A stretch of 19,458 nucleotides of DNA, from positions 1 to 19,458 of the forward strand of contig JAZDHC010000227.1 of assembly GCA_043806395.1 (NCBI GenBank), in the 5' to 3' direction. Under the pieces are notes generated by a model that had not been told where the DNA came from, made no database searches, and saw only the letters and a list, made by a program, of their open reading frames with translations. The stretch's first letter is position 1. Each line of letters begins with the position of its first letter. This DNA is from CG2-30-40-21 sp043806395. Lineage in GTDB: Bacteria; UBA9089; CG2-30-40-21. The translations under genes were made by a program, and so were the position numbers. Of the stretch, positions 7,237 to 15,063 are shown piece after piece.

Positions 7237-7755
7237 TCAAGGTTTGACTCCAGTCTCCCCCCTATTTTTCCAATAGGCTGGATGCCTATGCAAATTCATG
7301 ATCGCCAATATTAATAGGACTTACGCAAAATGAGAAAATGGTGTTTTGCGAGTCCTACGATAATAATGTAGAGGAGGGCTTCAGCCCTCCAATGGATGGA
7401 AGGCTGAAGCCTTCCGCTACTTGTGGACGGCAAATGAGAGAGTACCTACACATATAGTGTTATTGAAAGGTGATGGCTACCAAATATGACGATCAAAATG
7501 GTGTTTTGCGTAAGTCCTAATTAAAATAAAATCATGCTCAATTGTATAAATAACTCCAAAAGGAAACCGATTAGTCAAGCAACGACGACAGTTTGAAGAA
7601 ACTTTTGTCCATCCAGCAGGATGTTCAGATATTCGGTTTATTGCATGATATACTTCTAATGCAAAATCCGTCCCAAGTCCTAATTGACACTCTTCATAGT
7701 ATTCAACGGCTTCATTAAAATCCGCTTCTGCATCGGAGAGAAATTTATAGTTCAT
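7237..7755 (-). pseudogene. RelE/ParE-family toxin, interrupted by a 205-bp element
   Basis: The first 79 codons encode a RelE/ParE-superfamily toxin (starts MNYKFLSDAEADFNEAVEYYE; core RRCLTNRFPFGVIYTI). After FILI the frame runs into a repeat element, adds 13 foreign residues (RTYAKHHFDRHIW) and stops at 7477. The missing 3' end is still present beyond the element. Removing 7315-7519 plus one copy of the 5-bp duplication restores an uninterrupted frame continuing LAIMNLHRHPAYWKNR and then GETGVKP, with a TGA at 7237-7239. The ancestral protein would be 102 aa, normal for the family. The HRxPxYW tail is conserved in the family and lies at the catalytic end, so the present 92-aa product is probably inactive. 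The ATG overlaps the antitoxin stop by 4 bp (ATGA). Confidence 0.9.
7315..7519. mobile_element. 205-bp non-coding MITE-like insertion with 5-bp target duplication
   Basis: Perfect 16-bp terminal inverted repeats TAGGACTTACGCAAAA lie at 7315-7330 and, complemented, at 7504-7519. They are flanked by the direct repeat ATTAA (7310-7314 and 7520-7524). The left end carries a second, nearly complete copy of the right end (AAAATGGTGTTTTGCG at 7335-7350 and again at 7495-7510), so it folds into its own hairpin. The interior holds a separate inverted repeat (about 7368-7420) with GGAGGGC/GCCCTCC and GGAAGGC/GCCTTCC stems. There is no transposase frame, so movement would need an enzyme supplied elsewhere. 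The parent IS family is not assigned. Confidence 0.88.
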
Positions 7756-7982
7756 TTACTTAGCCTCGCATGAATTTTTCTGAAAACTTCTTCACCTGAA
7801 ATTGCTTGAACTTTTCCTTCCCTATATTCCTGAAGTCTTTTTTCAGATTCTACAATCCATACATCCTCAATTGATTTATTTGAGGGAGTACTGCTTTGAA
7901 TCAGTTTGTCTATCAATATAAACCGTTCTTCTGCTGGTAAATCCAGCACTTCACCATAAATTTTTTCAGCTAAAGAAACCAT
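7752..7982 (-). CDS. Addiction-module antitoxin (TIGR02574-like)
   Basis: The 76-aa acidic, helical protein matches the small antitoxin type that begins with a short helical segment around LPAEERFILIDKLIQSS and ends in a toxin-binding tail (EEVFRKIHARL). These proteins are encoded just before RelE/ParE-type toxins, neutralise them by direct binding and are degraded quickly. Here the stop codon overlaps the toxin start as ATGA. The ATG at 7982 follows AAGGAGAAGAAT. Because the partner toxin is disrupted, this antitoxin may have no current target. It lies 78 bp after dxs on the same strand and might be transcribed from the dxs operon; no strong promoter of its own is evident. Confidence 0.82.
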   Translation of the reverse strand: MVSLAEKIYGEVLDLPAEERFILIDKLIQSSTPSNKSIEDVWIVESEKRLQEYREGKVQAISGEEVFRKIHARLSK

Positions 7983-8060
7983 ATTCTTCTCCTTGTTTCC
8001 ATAAGGTTAATCTAAAAGGGTAAACCGAGAACATCGCCTATTTATTGAAATTTCCTTGGT

Positions 8061-9932
8061 CTACCTATGGGTTTTGCCATTAATATTCGACCCAATAATC
8101 CCCCTAATCCTCTCCACAACACCATCCACATCCAATCCATATTTTTTCAACAAAAGACTTGTTTCCCCATGTTCAACAAACGAGTCAGGCAATCCAAGGC
8201 ATGTTGTTTTTGCTTTCATCTGATGCTGGCTAAGCAATTCACAAACCGCACTGCCAAATCCACCGGCAAGCACATGCTCTTCCAGAGTAATTATCCTGCC
8301 AGTTTTTTCTGCTGCCCTCAGAATGGTTTCTGTATCTAAGGGCTTGATAAATCGGGCATTAATTACACCAAGGCTAAACTCCCCATCAAGCCTTTTGGCT
8401 GCCTCAATAGCAACCCAGGTCATACTGCCACAAGCTATGATATAGGCATCCGTACCATCTTTTATTATCTCAGCCTTAGCCATTTCCACCCTTGTGCCAT
8501 TGTATTCCTTGACCTTGCCCCTTGGGTATCGAATAGCAAAGGGGGAATTGGAATTTATTCCTAAGGCAAGCATTTCTTTGAGTTCTACTGCATCCTTTGG
8601 GGCACATATGGTAATATTGGGCATGTGTCTGAGATAGGCAATGTCAAACACGCCATGATGTGTGGCACCATCCTCACCCACCAATCCAGCACGGTCCAAA
8701 CAAAATACAACAGGCAGATTTGGCAAGCAAACATCATGCAAGATTTGGTCATAAGCTCTTTGTAGAAATGTAGAATAAATAGCCACTACAGGTGACAGTC
8801 CACTTGCTGCCATCCCGCCAGCCATGGTAACTGCATGCTCCTCAGCAATTCCCACATCAAACAGCCGTTTAGGAAACTTTTCCTTGAATTCTCCTAATCC
8901 TGTCCCATCTTCCATAGCGGCAGTGATAGCCACTATCTTTGGATTGGCCGTAGCTAATTCAATCAGTGTTTTACCAAACACCTCGGAGAAGGTAACCCCT
9001 TGACTCTTTTGGGGTTGTCCGGTAGTAACATCAAATGGACCCAGCCCATGAAACATATTTGGATGTTTTTCAGCTGGTTCATAGCCATACCCCTTTTTTG
9101 TGATGACATGAAACAGGATAGGTCCCTTTAGCTCTCGCACACTTTTTAATGTTTCTATAAGCAAGGGAAGATTTTGTCCATTTACTGGACCGATATATCG
9201 CAGCCCAAGGTCTTCAAACAATACCCCATGTACCAGAACATTCTTTATCCCTTCTTCAACCCTTTGAGCCAGATCAGCCACAGTGTTTCCAATCCTTGGA
9301 ACCTTGGTCAAAAGCTCCTGGACATCCTTTCTAAATCGGTTATATATTGGTGCAGTGAGAATCTTGTTCAGGTATTTGGCAAGTGCACCGACTGTGGGTG
9401 AAATAGACATTTCATTGCTATTAAGGATGATCAGTATATCCTTGCCCAAATATCCTGCGTGGTTTAATGCCTCAAAGGCTAATCCACCAGATATTGACCC
9501 ATCTCCAATGATTGCCACTATTTTTTGTGATTCTTTTGCCATATCTCGGGCAATAGCCATGCCCAATGCAGCAGAGATAGAGGTAGAGGCATGTCCTGTG
9601 GTAAAGGCATCATAAGGACTTTCTTCTATTTTGGGAAATCCGGCTATGCCTTGAAATGTTCTAAGGGAGCTAAATACATCCCTTCTTCCGGTAAGTATCT
9701 TATGGGCATATGCTTGATGTCCTACATCCCAGATTATCTTGTCTTGTGGGGTATTAAAAATATAGTGTATTGCAACAGTTAATTCGACCACTCCAAGGCT
9801 GGAGGCAAGATGCCCTCCATTAGTTGATACCGTATTAATAATTAATTCCCGTATCTCAGGCAGCAGTTGTTTTAATTCAGCTATGGTTAGTTTTTTTAGA
9901 TCATCTGGTGAGCTTATTTTTTCTATAATCAT
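8061..9932 (-). CDS. dxs: 1-deoxy-D-xylulose-5-phosphate synthase
   Basis: DXS condenses pyruvate with glyceraldehyde 3-phosphate using thiamine diphosphate, the first step of the MEP isoprenoid pathway. The 623-aa length is typical. Motifs in order are GGHLASSLGVVEL (39-51), WDVGHQAYAHKILTGR (68-83), the ThDP/Mg motif GDGS (143-146) with N171 and N173, the activating glutamate in DVGIAEEHAV (359-368; E364 or E365), and DRAGLVGEDGATHHG (413-427). The C-terminal transketolase domain contains GSMTWVAIEAA. It begins 3 bp after the ispA stop, with a GAGG-type ribosome-binding site inside the ispA 3' end, so the two are cotranscribed. The 3' side opens into the toxin-antitoxin island. Confidence 0.98.
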   Translation of the reverse strand: MIIEKISSPDDLKKLTIAELKQLLPEIRELIINTVSTNGGHLASSLGVVELTVAIHYIFNTPQDKIIWDVGHQAYAHKILTGRRDVFSSLRTFQGIAGFPKIEESPYDAFTTGHASTSISAALGMAIARDMAKESQKIVAIIGDGSISGGLAFEALNHAGYLGKDILIILNSNEMSISPTVGALAKYLNKILTAPIYNRFRKDVQELLTKVPRIGNTVADLAQRVEEGIKNVLVHGVLFEDLGLRYIGPVNGQNLPLLIETLKSVRELKGPILFHVITKKGYGYEPAEKHPNMFHGLGPFDVTTGQPQKSQGVTFSEVFGKTLIELATANPKIVAITAAMEDGTGLGEFKEKFPKRLFDVGIAEEHAVTMAGGMAASGLSPVVAIYSTFLQRAYDQILHDVCLPNLPVVFCLDRAGLVGEDGATHHGVFDIAYLRHMPNITICAPKDAVELKEMLALGINSNSPFAIRYPRGKVKEYNGTRVEMAKAEIIKDGTDAYIIACGSMTWVAIEAAKRLDGEFSLGVINARFIKPLDTETILRAAEKTGRIITLEEHVLAGGFGSAVCELLSQHQMKAKTTCLGLPDSFVEHGETSLLLKKYGLDVDGVVERIRGIIGSNINGKTHR

Positions 9933-9935
9933 TTT

Positions 9936-10802
9936 TTAATAGCCTCTATTTCCAATAAACTCAGCAAGTTGATACAATGAGGTGTTTTTCCCACCAAATT
10001 CATCCAGCAAATTTATTGCCTTTGTGATTAATTGTGATGCCCGTTGTTTTGATTCTGCAATACCATAGACAGCAGGATAGGTGAGCTTTGATTTTTCAAG
10101 GTCACTATTTCTCATTTTCCCCTTTTCTCCTTCTATTTCTATGATATCATCTACTATCTGGAATGCAAGCCCTATCAGCTCGCCATATTTAGTCAGGATA
10201 TCTAACTCTTTTTCTCCGCCTCCACCAAGGATACAGCCTGCCTTTACAGAGGCACATATCAGGGCACCTGTTTTGTGAGTATGAATATATTGAAGAACAG
10301 GCGCCTCAAGTGGCTTGTTTTCACTCAACATGTCTACCACCTGTCCACCAATCATGCCAAATGTACTGATGGCATAAGCTATTTCTTCTAACACCTTGTT
10401 GTTCTTCTCTGGATTTTTTCCCTTGGAGATCAAATAAAAGGCATGTGTGAGCAATGCATCACCAGTCAGAATGGCTATGGCTTCACCATATCTTTTATGG
10501 CAGGAAGGTTTTCCACGGCGGAAGTCATCATTATCCATGGCAGGAAGGTCATCGTGAATCAGGGAATAGGCGTGGATCAACTCAATGGCACAAGCAACCA
10601 TCAGTGCATCCTCTTTCTTACCTCCCACAGTTTCACATGCAGCCAGACAAAGGATGGGTCTAATGCGTTTTCCACCATTAATGACGCTGTATCTCATTGC
10701 CTTATGGATAATATCCGGGTACTCATCCTCTGGTGGAAGATATTTGTCTAAGTTATCATCTATTAGCTTGGCATTTGTTTTAAGGTATTTTGATATGTCC
10801 AT
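9936..10802 (-). CDS. ispA: Short-chain polyprenyl (farnesyl/geranylgeranyl) diphosphate synthase
   Basis: The enzyme joins isopentenyl diphosphate to allylic diphosphates, giving C15 or C20 prenyl chains. The 288-aa product has the KRIRP substrate-binding segment (45-49), the first Asp-rich motif DDLPAMD (84-90) followed by RRGKPSCH, a KTG at 177-179, and the second Asp-rich motif QIVDDIIEIEGEKGK (215-229). The second motif reads DDIIE where DDILD is usual; Glu probably still binds Mg. The C terminus (GNRGY) resembles the family's usual end. AAAGGAG lies about 8 bases before the ATG. The operon order xseB-ispA-dxs is the common bacterial one. A heptad repeat array occupies the gap before this gene. 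Product chain length (FPP or GGPP) is not certain. Confidence 0.93.
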   Translation of the reverse strand: MDISKYLKTNAKLIDDNLDKYLPPEDEYPDIIHKAMRYSVINGGKRIRPILCLAACETVGGKKEDALMVACAIELIHAYSLIHDDLPAMDNDDFRRGKPSCHKRYGEAIAILTGDALLTHAFYLISKGKNPEKNNKVLEEIAYAISTFGMIGGQVVDMLSENKPLEAPVLQYIHTHKTGALICASVKAGCILGGGGEKELDILTKYGELIGLAFQIVDDIIEIEGEKGKMRNSDLEKSKLTYPAVYGIAESKQRASQLITKAINLLDEFGGKNTSLYQLAEFIGNRGY

Positions 10803-10817
10803 GTTTTTGTCTCCTTT

Positions 10818-11127
<310 letters not shown>

Positions 11128-11134
11128 TGCTTAT

Positions 11135-11344
11135 TTACTCAAATGGCTGTGTTACCAGCTCACCATCCTTGCCTTTAGTTAGCATCTCTATCTTTGACCG
11201 AGCGGCTTCAAGCTTTTTTGAACAAAGATTGGAGAGCTTCATCCCCTTTTCAAACAAGCCCAATGCATCATCAAGGGGAAGGTTACCACCCTCCATTTTT
11301 CGAACAATTTCTTCAAGTTCCTGTAATGATTCTTCAAACTTCAT
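11135..11344 (-). CDS. xseB: Exodeoxyribonuclease VII small subunit
   Basis: XseB is the small helical subunit that assembles on XseA to form exonuclease VII, which degrades single-stranded DNA. The 69-aa product begins MKFEESLQELEEIVRKMEGG and continues LPLDDALGLFEKGMKL, the family signature; the C-terminal extension is short. The ATG at 11344 has GAGGTGAGGAG immediately upstream. It is the first gene of xseB-ispA-dxs, behind the promoter at 11398-11426. xseA, often directly upstream, is not here: moeA occupies that place. Confidence 0.95.
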   Translation of the reverse strand: MKFEESLQELEEIVRKMEGGNLPLDDALGLFEKGMKLSNLCSKKLEAARSKIEMLTKGKDGELVTQPFE

Positions 11345-11359
11345 CTCCTCACCTCACTT

Positions 11360-11385
11360 GTAGGGGCAGATCTCGTCTTCTGCCC
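11360..11385. repeat. Short hairpin repeat in the xseB leader
   Basis: GGGCAGA and TCTGCCC form a 7-bp stem with an 8-base loop; the unit begins GTAGGGGCAGATC and resembles the GTAGGGGCGAAC arms at 5-27 and 146-168. It lies between the predicted promoter and the xseB ribosome-binding site, so it is part of the leader RNA. Confidence 0.6.
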
Positions 11386-11397
11386 TCTTCTCTTGGA

Positions 11398-11426
11398 AGT
11401 ATAGCATAAAAGGAAAAAAAATGCAA
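11398..11426 (-). promoter_or_regulatory. Predicted sigma-70 promoter of xseB-ispA-dxs
   Basis: On the minus strand, TTGCAT (11421-11426) and TATACT (11398-11403) are spaced by 17 bases. The predicted start is near 11391, about 47 bases before the xseB ATG. The promoter lies in the 97-bp gap after the moeA stop codon. Confidence 0.7.
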
Positions 11427-11441
11427 GAAATTAAGTAGCTA

Positions 11442-12713
11442 CTATATCAGCATAACCCTCATCTCTTGCCCTTCATCTATTCCCTCACAATCAATGGGTA
11501 TTTTAATCAATCCATTTGCCTCAAACACAGGAGTGATAAGCCCGGAGGATCCAAAGACAGGTTCAGCCAGATACCTACCATCTTTTTCCTGTATCTTCAC
11601 CCGTATATAGTCCTCTCTTCCTGGCTGGGAAGGGATATTACGAGTGGTTGTAGCTGTTATGTGCCATTGTCGCAGGGGTGTGTTTTGAAGACAGGCAAGT
11701 AATGGTTGAACCAGAACAAGGAAGACTATTGTACTTGAGGCAGGGTGTCCGGGCAGGCCAATGACAGGCTTGCCCCCAATCTGTGCAATAATAGTTGGCT
11801 TGCCTGGTCTCATAGCCACACCATGAATCAATATTTCACCCATGGATGAAATGACATCAACTACAAGATCCCTTGTCCCAACAGAGCTGCCGCCACAGAT
11901 AAGCACCATATCATTTCTATCAACACTCGTTTTGATGGCATCATGGATTAGTTCAACCCTATCTTGAACAATTCCGTAAAATTCTGGTATTGCCCCAAGT
12001 TCCAATATCTTAGAGCCAAGGAGAGCGGAGCTTATGTCCCTTACCTGACCGGGTTTTGGCAGAATATGTGCTGGCACAATCTCATCCCCAGTGGATATTA
12101 TCCCGACCCTTAATCTTTGGTAAACTTCCACCTCTGTTTGACCAATAGCCGCTAATGCCCCAATTTCATATGCCCGCAGAAGTCTGCCTGCCCGAAAAAG
12201 CAGGTTTCCTTTTTTAATATCCTGACCCACACAAACCGTGTTTTCTCCTATAGCCACTGGCTTTTGAATCTCTATCGTTCTACCATCAATCTCATGGCTA
12301 TATTCAATCATCACCACAGCATTGGCATTTTCCGGCAGCATACCGCCAGTAGGAATCCTTGCCACTTCACCGGAAGAGAGTTTCATTGTCGTAGCCTCTC
12401 CCATAAATACATCACCTGCTATATTCAGGTATGCGGGCATATTACATGAAACACCAAACGAATCCCTGGCATCAAGACCATAACCATCCATAGTTGAACG
12501 ATTAAAATTTGGAACATCCTCCTGAGAATAAATGTCCTGAGCCAAAACCCTGTTATTAACCTCAAGGAGAGGGATAGTTTCTGGTTTGGGCAATACAGGT
12601 GATGAATTTTTATCTTGTGCCTCTGTGCCTTCTTTCGCAAAGCATTTATACAAAATATCCAACGATTCTGCTGTGGTTTTGATATTCAAAAATGGGGATT
12701 TACTCATTTTCAT
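11442..12713 (-). CDS. moeA: Molybdopterin molybdenumtransferase MoeA
   Basis: MoeA inserts molybdate into adenylylated molybdopterin, the last common step of molybdenum cofactor synthesis. The 423-aa product is of family length and has NRSTMDGYGLDA (71-82), the central domain motif STGDEIVP (207-214) followed by PGQVRDIS, CGGSSVGTRDLV (273-284), RPGKPTIIAQIGGKPVIGLPG (302-322, given as RPGKPT and VIGLPGHPAS) and the C-terminal MoeA domain IV. The ATG at 12713 has AAAGGA 5 bases upstream and overlaps the end of the MgtC gene by 14 bp; an in-frame ATG two codons later is possible. No other cofactor gene or molybdoenzyme is in the window. Confidence 0.96.
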   Translation of the reverse strand: MKMSKSPFLNIKTTAESLDILYKCFAKEGTEAQDKNSSPVLPKPETIPLLEVNNRVLAQDIYSQEDVPNFNRSTMDGYGLDARDSFGVSCNMPAYLNIAGDVFMGEATTMKLSSGEVARIPTGGMLPENANAVVMIEYSHEIDGRTIEIQKPVAIGENTVCVGQDIKKGNLLFRAGRLLRAYEIGALAAIGQTEVEVYQRLRVGIISTGDEIVPAHILPKPGQVRDISSALLGSKILELGAIPEFYGIVQDRVELIHDAIKTSVDRNDMVLICGGSSVGTRDLVVDVISSMGEILIHGVAMRPGKPTIIAQIGGKPVIGLPGHPASSTIVFLVLVQPLLACLQNTPLRQWHITATTTRNIPSQPGREDYIRVKIQEKDGRYLAEPVFGSSGLITPVFEANGLIKIPIDCEGIDEGQEMRVMLI

Positions 12714-13140
12714 CAGTTTCCTTTAAGGCAAATCTCTCTTCAACGAATTCAAGGATAAACAATACCATAACCATAAGAATAGCTGCCACTGATGCTGCAA
12801 AAAACATCCCATTGCCAGTAGCAAGCCCAAGCACAGATGTTGACCAGATACTTGCTGCGGTTGTCAGACCCTTGACGCTTGCCCTTGAAACAATAATTGT
12901 CCCGGCACCTAAGAACCCTATCCCTGAAACAACCTGAGCAGCAATCCTGGACGGATCAATTGTATTGCCAAACTCCCTGGTAAGAGAGATCCCAATAATC
13001 ATACACAGACATGCACCGATACACACAAGGATATGCGTGCGTAATCCAGCTGGTTTATGATGGATTTGCCGTTCAATGCCAACTAACCCACCAAGCACGG
13101 TAGCCAAGACTAATCGAATAAGGGTATCTGTTTCATTCAT
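12700..13140 (-). CDS. MgtC/SapB family membrane protein
   Basis: The 146-aa product is an inner-membrane protein of the MgtC/SapB family, with about four or five hydrophobic segments. It shows the family signatures GGLVGIERQ (17-25), PAGLRTH (30-36), the DPSRIAAQVVSGIGFLGAGTI block (63-83; key residues R66, Q70, G76, G79, G81) and VKGLTTAASIW (88-98). It lacks the C-terminal ACT-like domain of Salmonella MgtC, so it is the short form. Its role outside pathogens is not established; virulence should not be inferred. The ATG at 13140 has AGTGAGGT upstream; the frame extends a further 18 codons through the promoter. moeA follows with a 14-bp overlap, so the two are cotranscribed. Confidence 0.9.
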   Translation of the reverse strand: MNETDTLIRLVLATVLGGLVGIERQIHHKPAGLRTHILVCIGACLCMIIGISLTREFGNTIDPSRIAAQVVSGIGFLGAGTIIVSRASVKGLTTAASIWSTSVLGLATGNGMFFAASVAAILMVMVLFILEFVEERFALKETDENE

Positions 13141-13176
13141 CTGATTTACCTCACTGTAGCTGTCTTCATAAGTTCC

Positions 13177-13204
13177 ATTATAACAAATTTTCAAGTTTTG
13201 TCAA
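13177..13204 (-). promoter_or_regulatory. Predicted sigma-70 promoter of mgtC-like/moeA
   Basis: On the minus strand, a consensus -35 TTGACA (13199-13204) and a consensus -10 TATAAT (13177-13182) are separated by 16 bases. Transcription would start near 13170, about 30 bases before the ATG at 13140. Confidence 0.75.
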
Positions 13205-13228
13205 GCCTTTAATTTCCAATCTTAAAAC

Positions 13229-13257
13229 TTTAGCCCAAAGTAAAAAATGCCGATAAT
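13229..13257 (+). promoter_or_regulatory. Weak candidate promoter for the LysM gene
   Basis: TTTAGC (13229-13234) and GATAAT (13252-13257) are 17 bases apart, a weak sigma-70 match. The -10 area also spells GCCGATAA (13249-13256), identical to the sigma-28 consensus -10, but no sigma-28 -35 box lies at the right distance. It is divergent from the MgtC promoter. Confidence 0.3.
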
Positions 13258-13295
13258 TTACTAAAGTCGTATTGCAACTATTTATAGGAGACAAA

Positions 13296-14006
13296 ATGTA
13301 TAGATTCACATTCTGCATCATCCTTTTTATTATAATGCATGGTATTTGCGAGGCAAAGATTATCCTAAAGGAATTGGTTGAGAACAGGGATTATAAGATT
13401 ATTACCATTAAAAAGGATGATACTTTATGGAAGCTGGCTAAAAAGCATTACAATAATCCACATATGTGGATAAACTTCAGGTCGTACAATGATTTTACGG
13501 ATCCTCACTGGATATATCCTGGAGAAAAATTGATTGTATCATTCGTAGAGGTAGAAAAGGTCGTAAAATTTTTGAAAGAACAAAGGGATGGGGTAAAAAG
13601 TCAAAAAAATGAGGAAGAAGAACGACTTAAGCAACTGTTGTTGCAACAACAAGAATTGGAGAAAAAGCTCAAGGAAGAAAATCAGCAAAAGTATGCTCAG
13701 CAAAAAGAGAGGGAGTCATTGCAAGCAGAGAGAGATGAGTTGAAGGCTGCTAATAACCTTTTGTTCTCCGAACATAACCAGAAGATAATGGAATTATCTG
13801 AGCAGCTTCATGGTATGAAACAAGAAGAAGAGCTATTGCGACTCTCTGTTGCTGAGTTAGAAAGAAAACTGAATACAGGAACAGATTCATTACAAGGCAA
13901 TGTGGTTTCTGGTCTTTCAGAAAAGCCAGAAAAGGAATCTCATATCCTTAAACATTTTTTGGCTTTTGGCATAGTTTGTGGGATTATTTTGTTGAATTCA
14001 TTATGA
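13296..14006 (+). CDS. Exported LysM-domain protein with coiled coil and C-terminal membrane segment
   Basis: The 236-aa product has a signal peptide (1-20, ending ICEA before KIIL), one LysM domain (about 33-82, with KKDDTLWKLAKKHYNN and IYPGEKLIV), a long charged coiled coil (about 86-195, rich in Glu, Lys and Gln) and a hydrophobic C-terminal segment (about 219-235). LysM binds N-acetylglucosamine polymers such as peptidoglycan. The likely picture is an envelope protein whose LysM touches the wall while the C-terminal segment anchors it; the hydrophobic N terminus could instead be a second anchor. The ATG at 13296 follows TATAGGAGACAAA; a TTG eight codons earlier would include that ribosome-binding site. 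I do not recognise a named family. It is unlinked to wall genes here. Confidence 0.85.
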   Translation: MYRFTFCIILFIIMHGICEAKIILKELVENRDYKIITIKKDDTLWKLAKKHYNNPHMWINFRSYNDFTDPHWIYPGEKLIVSFVEVEKVVKFLKEQRDGVKSQKNEEEERLKQLLLQQQELEKKLKEENQQKYAQQKERESLQAERDELKAANNLLFSEHNQKIMELSEQLHGMKQEEELLRLSVAELERKLNTGTDSLQGNVVSGLSEKPEKESHILKHFLAFGIVCGIILLNSL

Positions 14007-14020
14007 AAAAGGGAGGATTT

Positions 14021-14178
14021 GCCACGGAGTCACGGAGGCACAGAGAAAAGCAGAGATATCCACTCCTTGAGAAGGGTGGATGCTACTGCGGAGAAGAGTG
14101 TGTATTCCCCCTTAGAAAAGGTGGCAGGGGGGTTGTTTTTCTCAGCAATCTGCTATCTTTTCAGCGTTCTCTGTGGTG
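14021..14178. repeat. Nested dispersed repeats between the LysM and PgeF genes
   Basis: The outer arms are CCACGGAGTCACGGAGGCAC (from 14022) and a reverse complement ending TTCTCTGTGGTG (up to 14178). They are an imperfect relative of the element at 6155-6349. Inside lie a small hairpin (CCAC...GTGG, 14060-14079) and a copy of the CCCCCTTAGAAAAGG repeat (about 14107-14136), which recurs twice at 17643 and 17798. No gene is visible. The right arm ends 12 bases before the start codon of the next gene. Confidence 0.65.
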
Positions 14179-14190
14179 AATAATAGTAAC

Positions 14191-14970
14191 ATGTCATGGA
14201 AATTAAAACAACAACAAGAATATGAATATCTATACATGCCTGAGTTTGATAGCACAGGCATGGTTGTTCATGGTATTACCACAAGGTCGTGTGGCGATAT
14301 GTCTCCTGCTGGAGGCAAAGACAACTATCAACACATGGCATCCACCCTTTTTCAATCAGACCCAAGCACTATCTTTGTCTGTCGCCAGATACATGGCAAT
14401 AATATTTATAAGCCAGAAAAAAGATGTGTTTACCCGCCTGAGGCAGATGCACTCATTACCAACAGAAAGGGAATAACCCTGTCTATCTTTACCGCAGATT
14501 GTCTACCTATATTTATCCTTGATCCTGAAAATGGTGCTATTGGTCTGGTACATGCAGGATGGCGAGGAACTATGTCCAGAATAGTACAACGAACCATGGA
14601 AGAGATGGGGAAGGCATATCAGACAAATCCATCCTCATGTCTTGCGGGTATTGGTCCTGGTATCTGTGGTAAATGCTATGAGGTTGGGTTGCCGGTAGTT
14701 GAATACATGCTCGCAGAATTCAAGGGATTTACACACTTTTTGCAACAAAAGGGAAGGAGACACTCTGGCAAAGGGAGTATCTCTATTAATGGCAAGAATC
14801 TACTTAACCTGTCTTCTTTGAATAAGCAACAGATGTTAGAGGCAGGTGTATTGGAAAAAAACATATCTGTCTGTGAATATTGCACAGCAGAAAATAACTC
14901 GCTACTTTATTCATATAGAATGGAGGGAGAAAATGCAGGCAGAATGATGTCGGTTTTGAGCTTGCGATGA
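14191..14970 (+). CDS. pgeF: Purine nucleoside phosphorylase/laccase-domain protein (PgeF/YfiH family)
   Basis: The family was long called polyphenol oxidase; the E. coli member YfiH/PgeF is linked to peptidoglycan editing, and related LACC1-type proteins act on purine nucleosides. The 259-aa product has HGITTRSCG (27-35), the zinc ligands H69 in RQIHGN, C104 in TADCLP and H121 in VHAGWRG, then GIGPGICGKCYEVG. The metal site is therefore complete. The ATG at 14191 is chosen because it opens the conserved body; a GTG at 14173 lies inside the upstream repeat. No good Shine-Dalgarno is present, only GTGGTG from the repeat, so translation may be weak or coupled to read-through from the LysM gene. 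Confidence 0.92.
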   Translation: MSWKLKQQQEYEYLYMPEFDSTGMVVHGITTRSCGDMSPAGGKDNYQHMASTLFQSDPSTIFVCRQIHGNNIYKPEKRCVYPPEADALITNRKGITLSIFTADCLPIFILDPENGAIGLVHAGWRGTMSRIVQRTMEEMGKAYQTNPSSCLAGIGPGICGKCYEVGLPVVEYMLAEFKGFTHFLQQKGRRHSGKGSISINGKNLLNLSSLNKQQMLEAGVLEKNISVCEYCTAENNSLLYSYRMEGENAGRMMSVLSLR

Positions 14971-14984
14971 TGTGGGAGAAATTA

Positions 14985-15063
14985 ACCACAAAGGCACAGA
15001 GGCACAGAATAGATGACATCTTTGTTTCTTCCTTTCCTTCCTTCCCTTTCTGTCCCTTTCTGT
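14985..15063 (+). repeat. Single repeat arm and pyrimidine tract upstream of neuC
   Basis: ACCACAAAGGCACAGAGGCA (from 14985) is a lone arm of the CCACGGAG/CACAGAG family. It is followed by an almost pure pyrimidine run on the plus strand (about 15020-15063), which ends in two copies of CCCTTTCTGT. No inverted partner is visible. The tract lies just before the neuC promoter region. Confidence 0.55.

Noticed and set aside
13249..13256. Sigma-28 promoter for the LysM gene
   Set aside because: The -10 GCCGATAA is exact, but no TAAA-type -35 lies at the required distance, and no motility gene is in the window.
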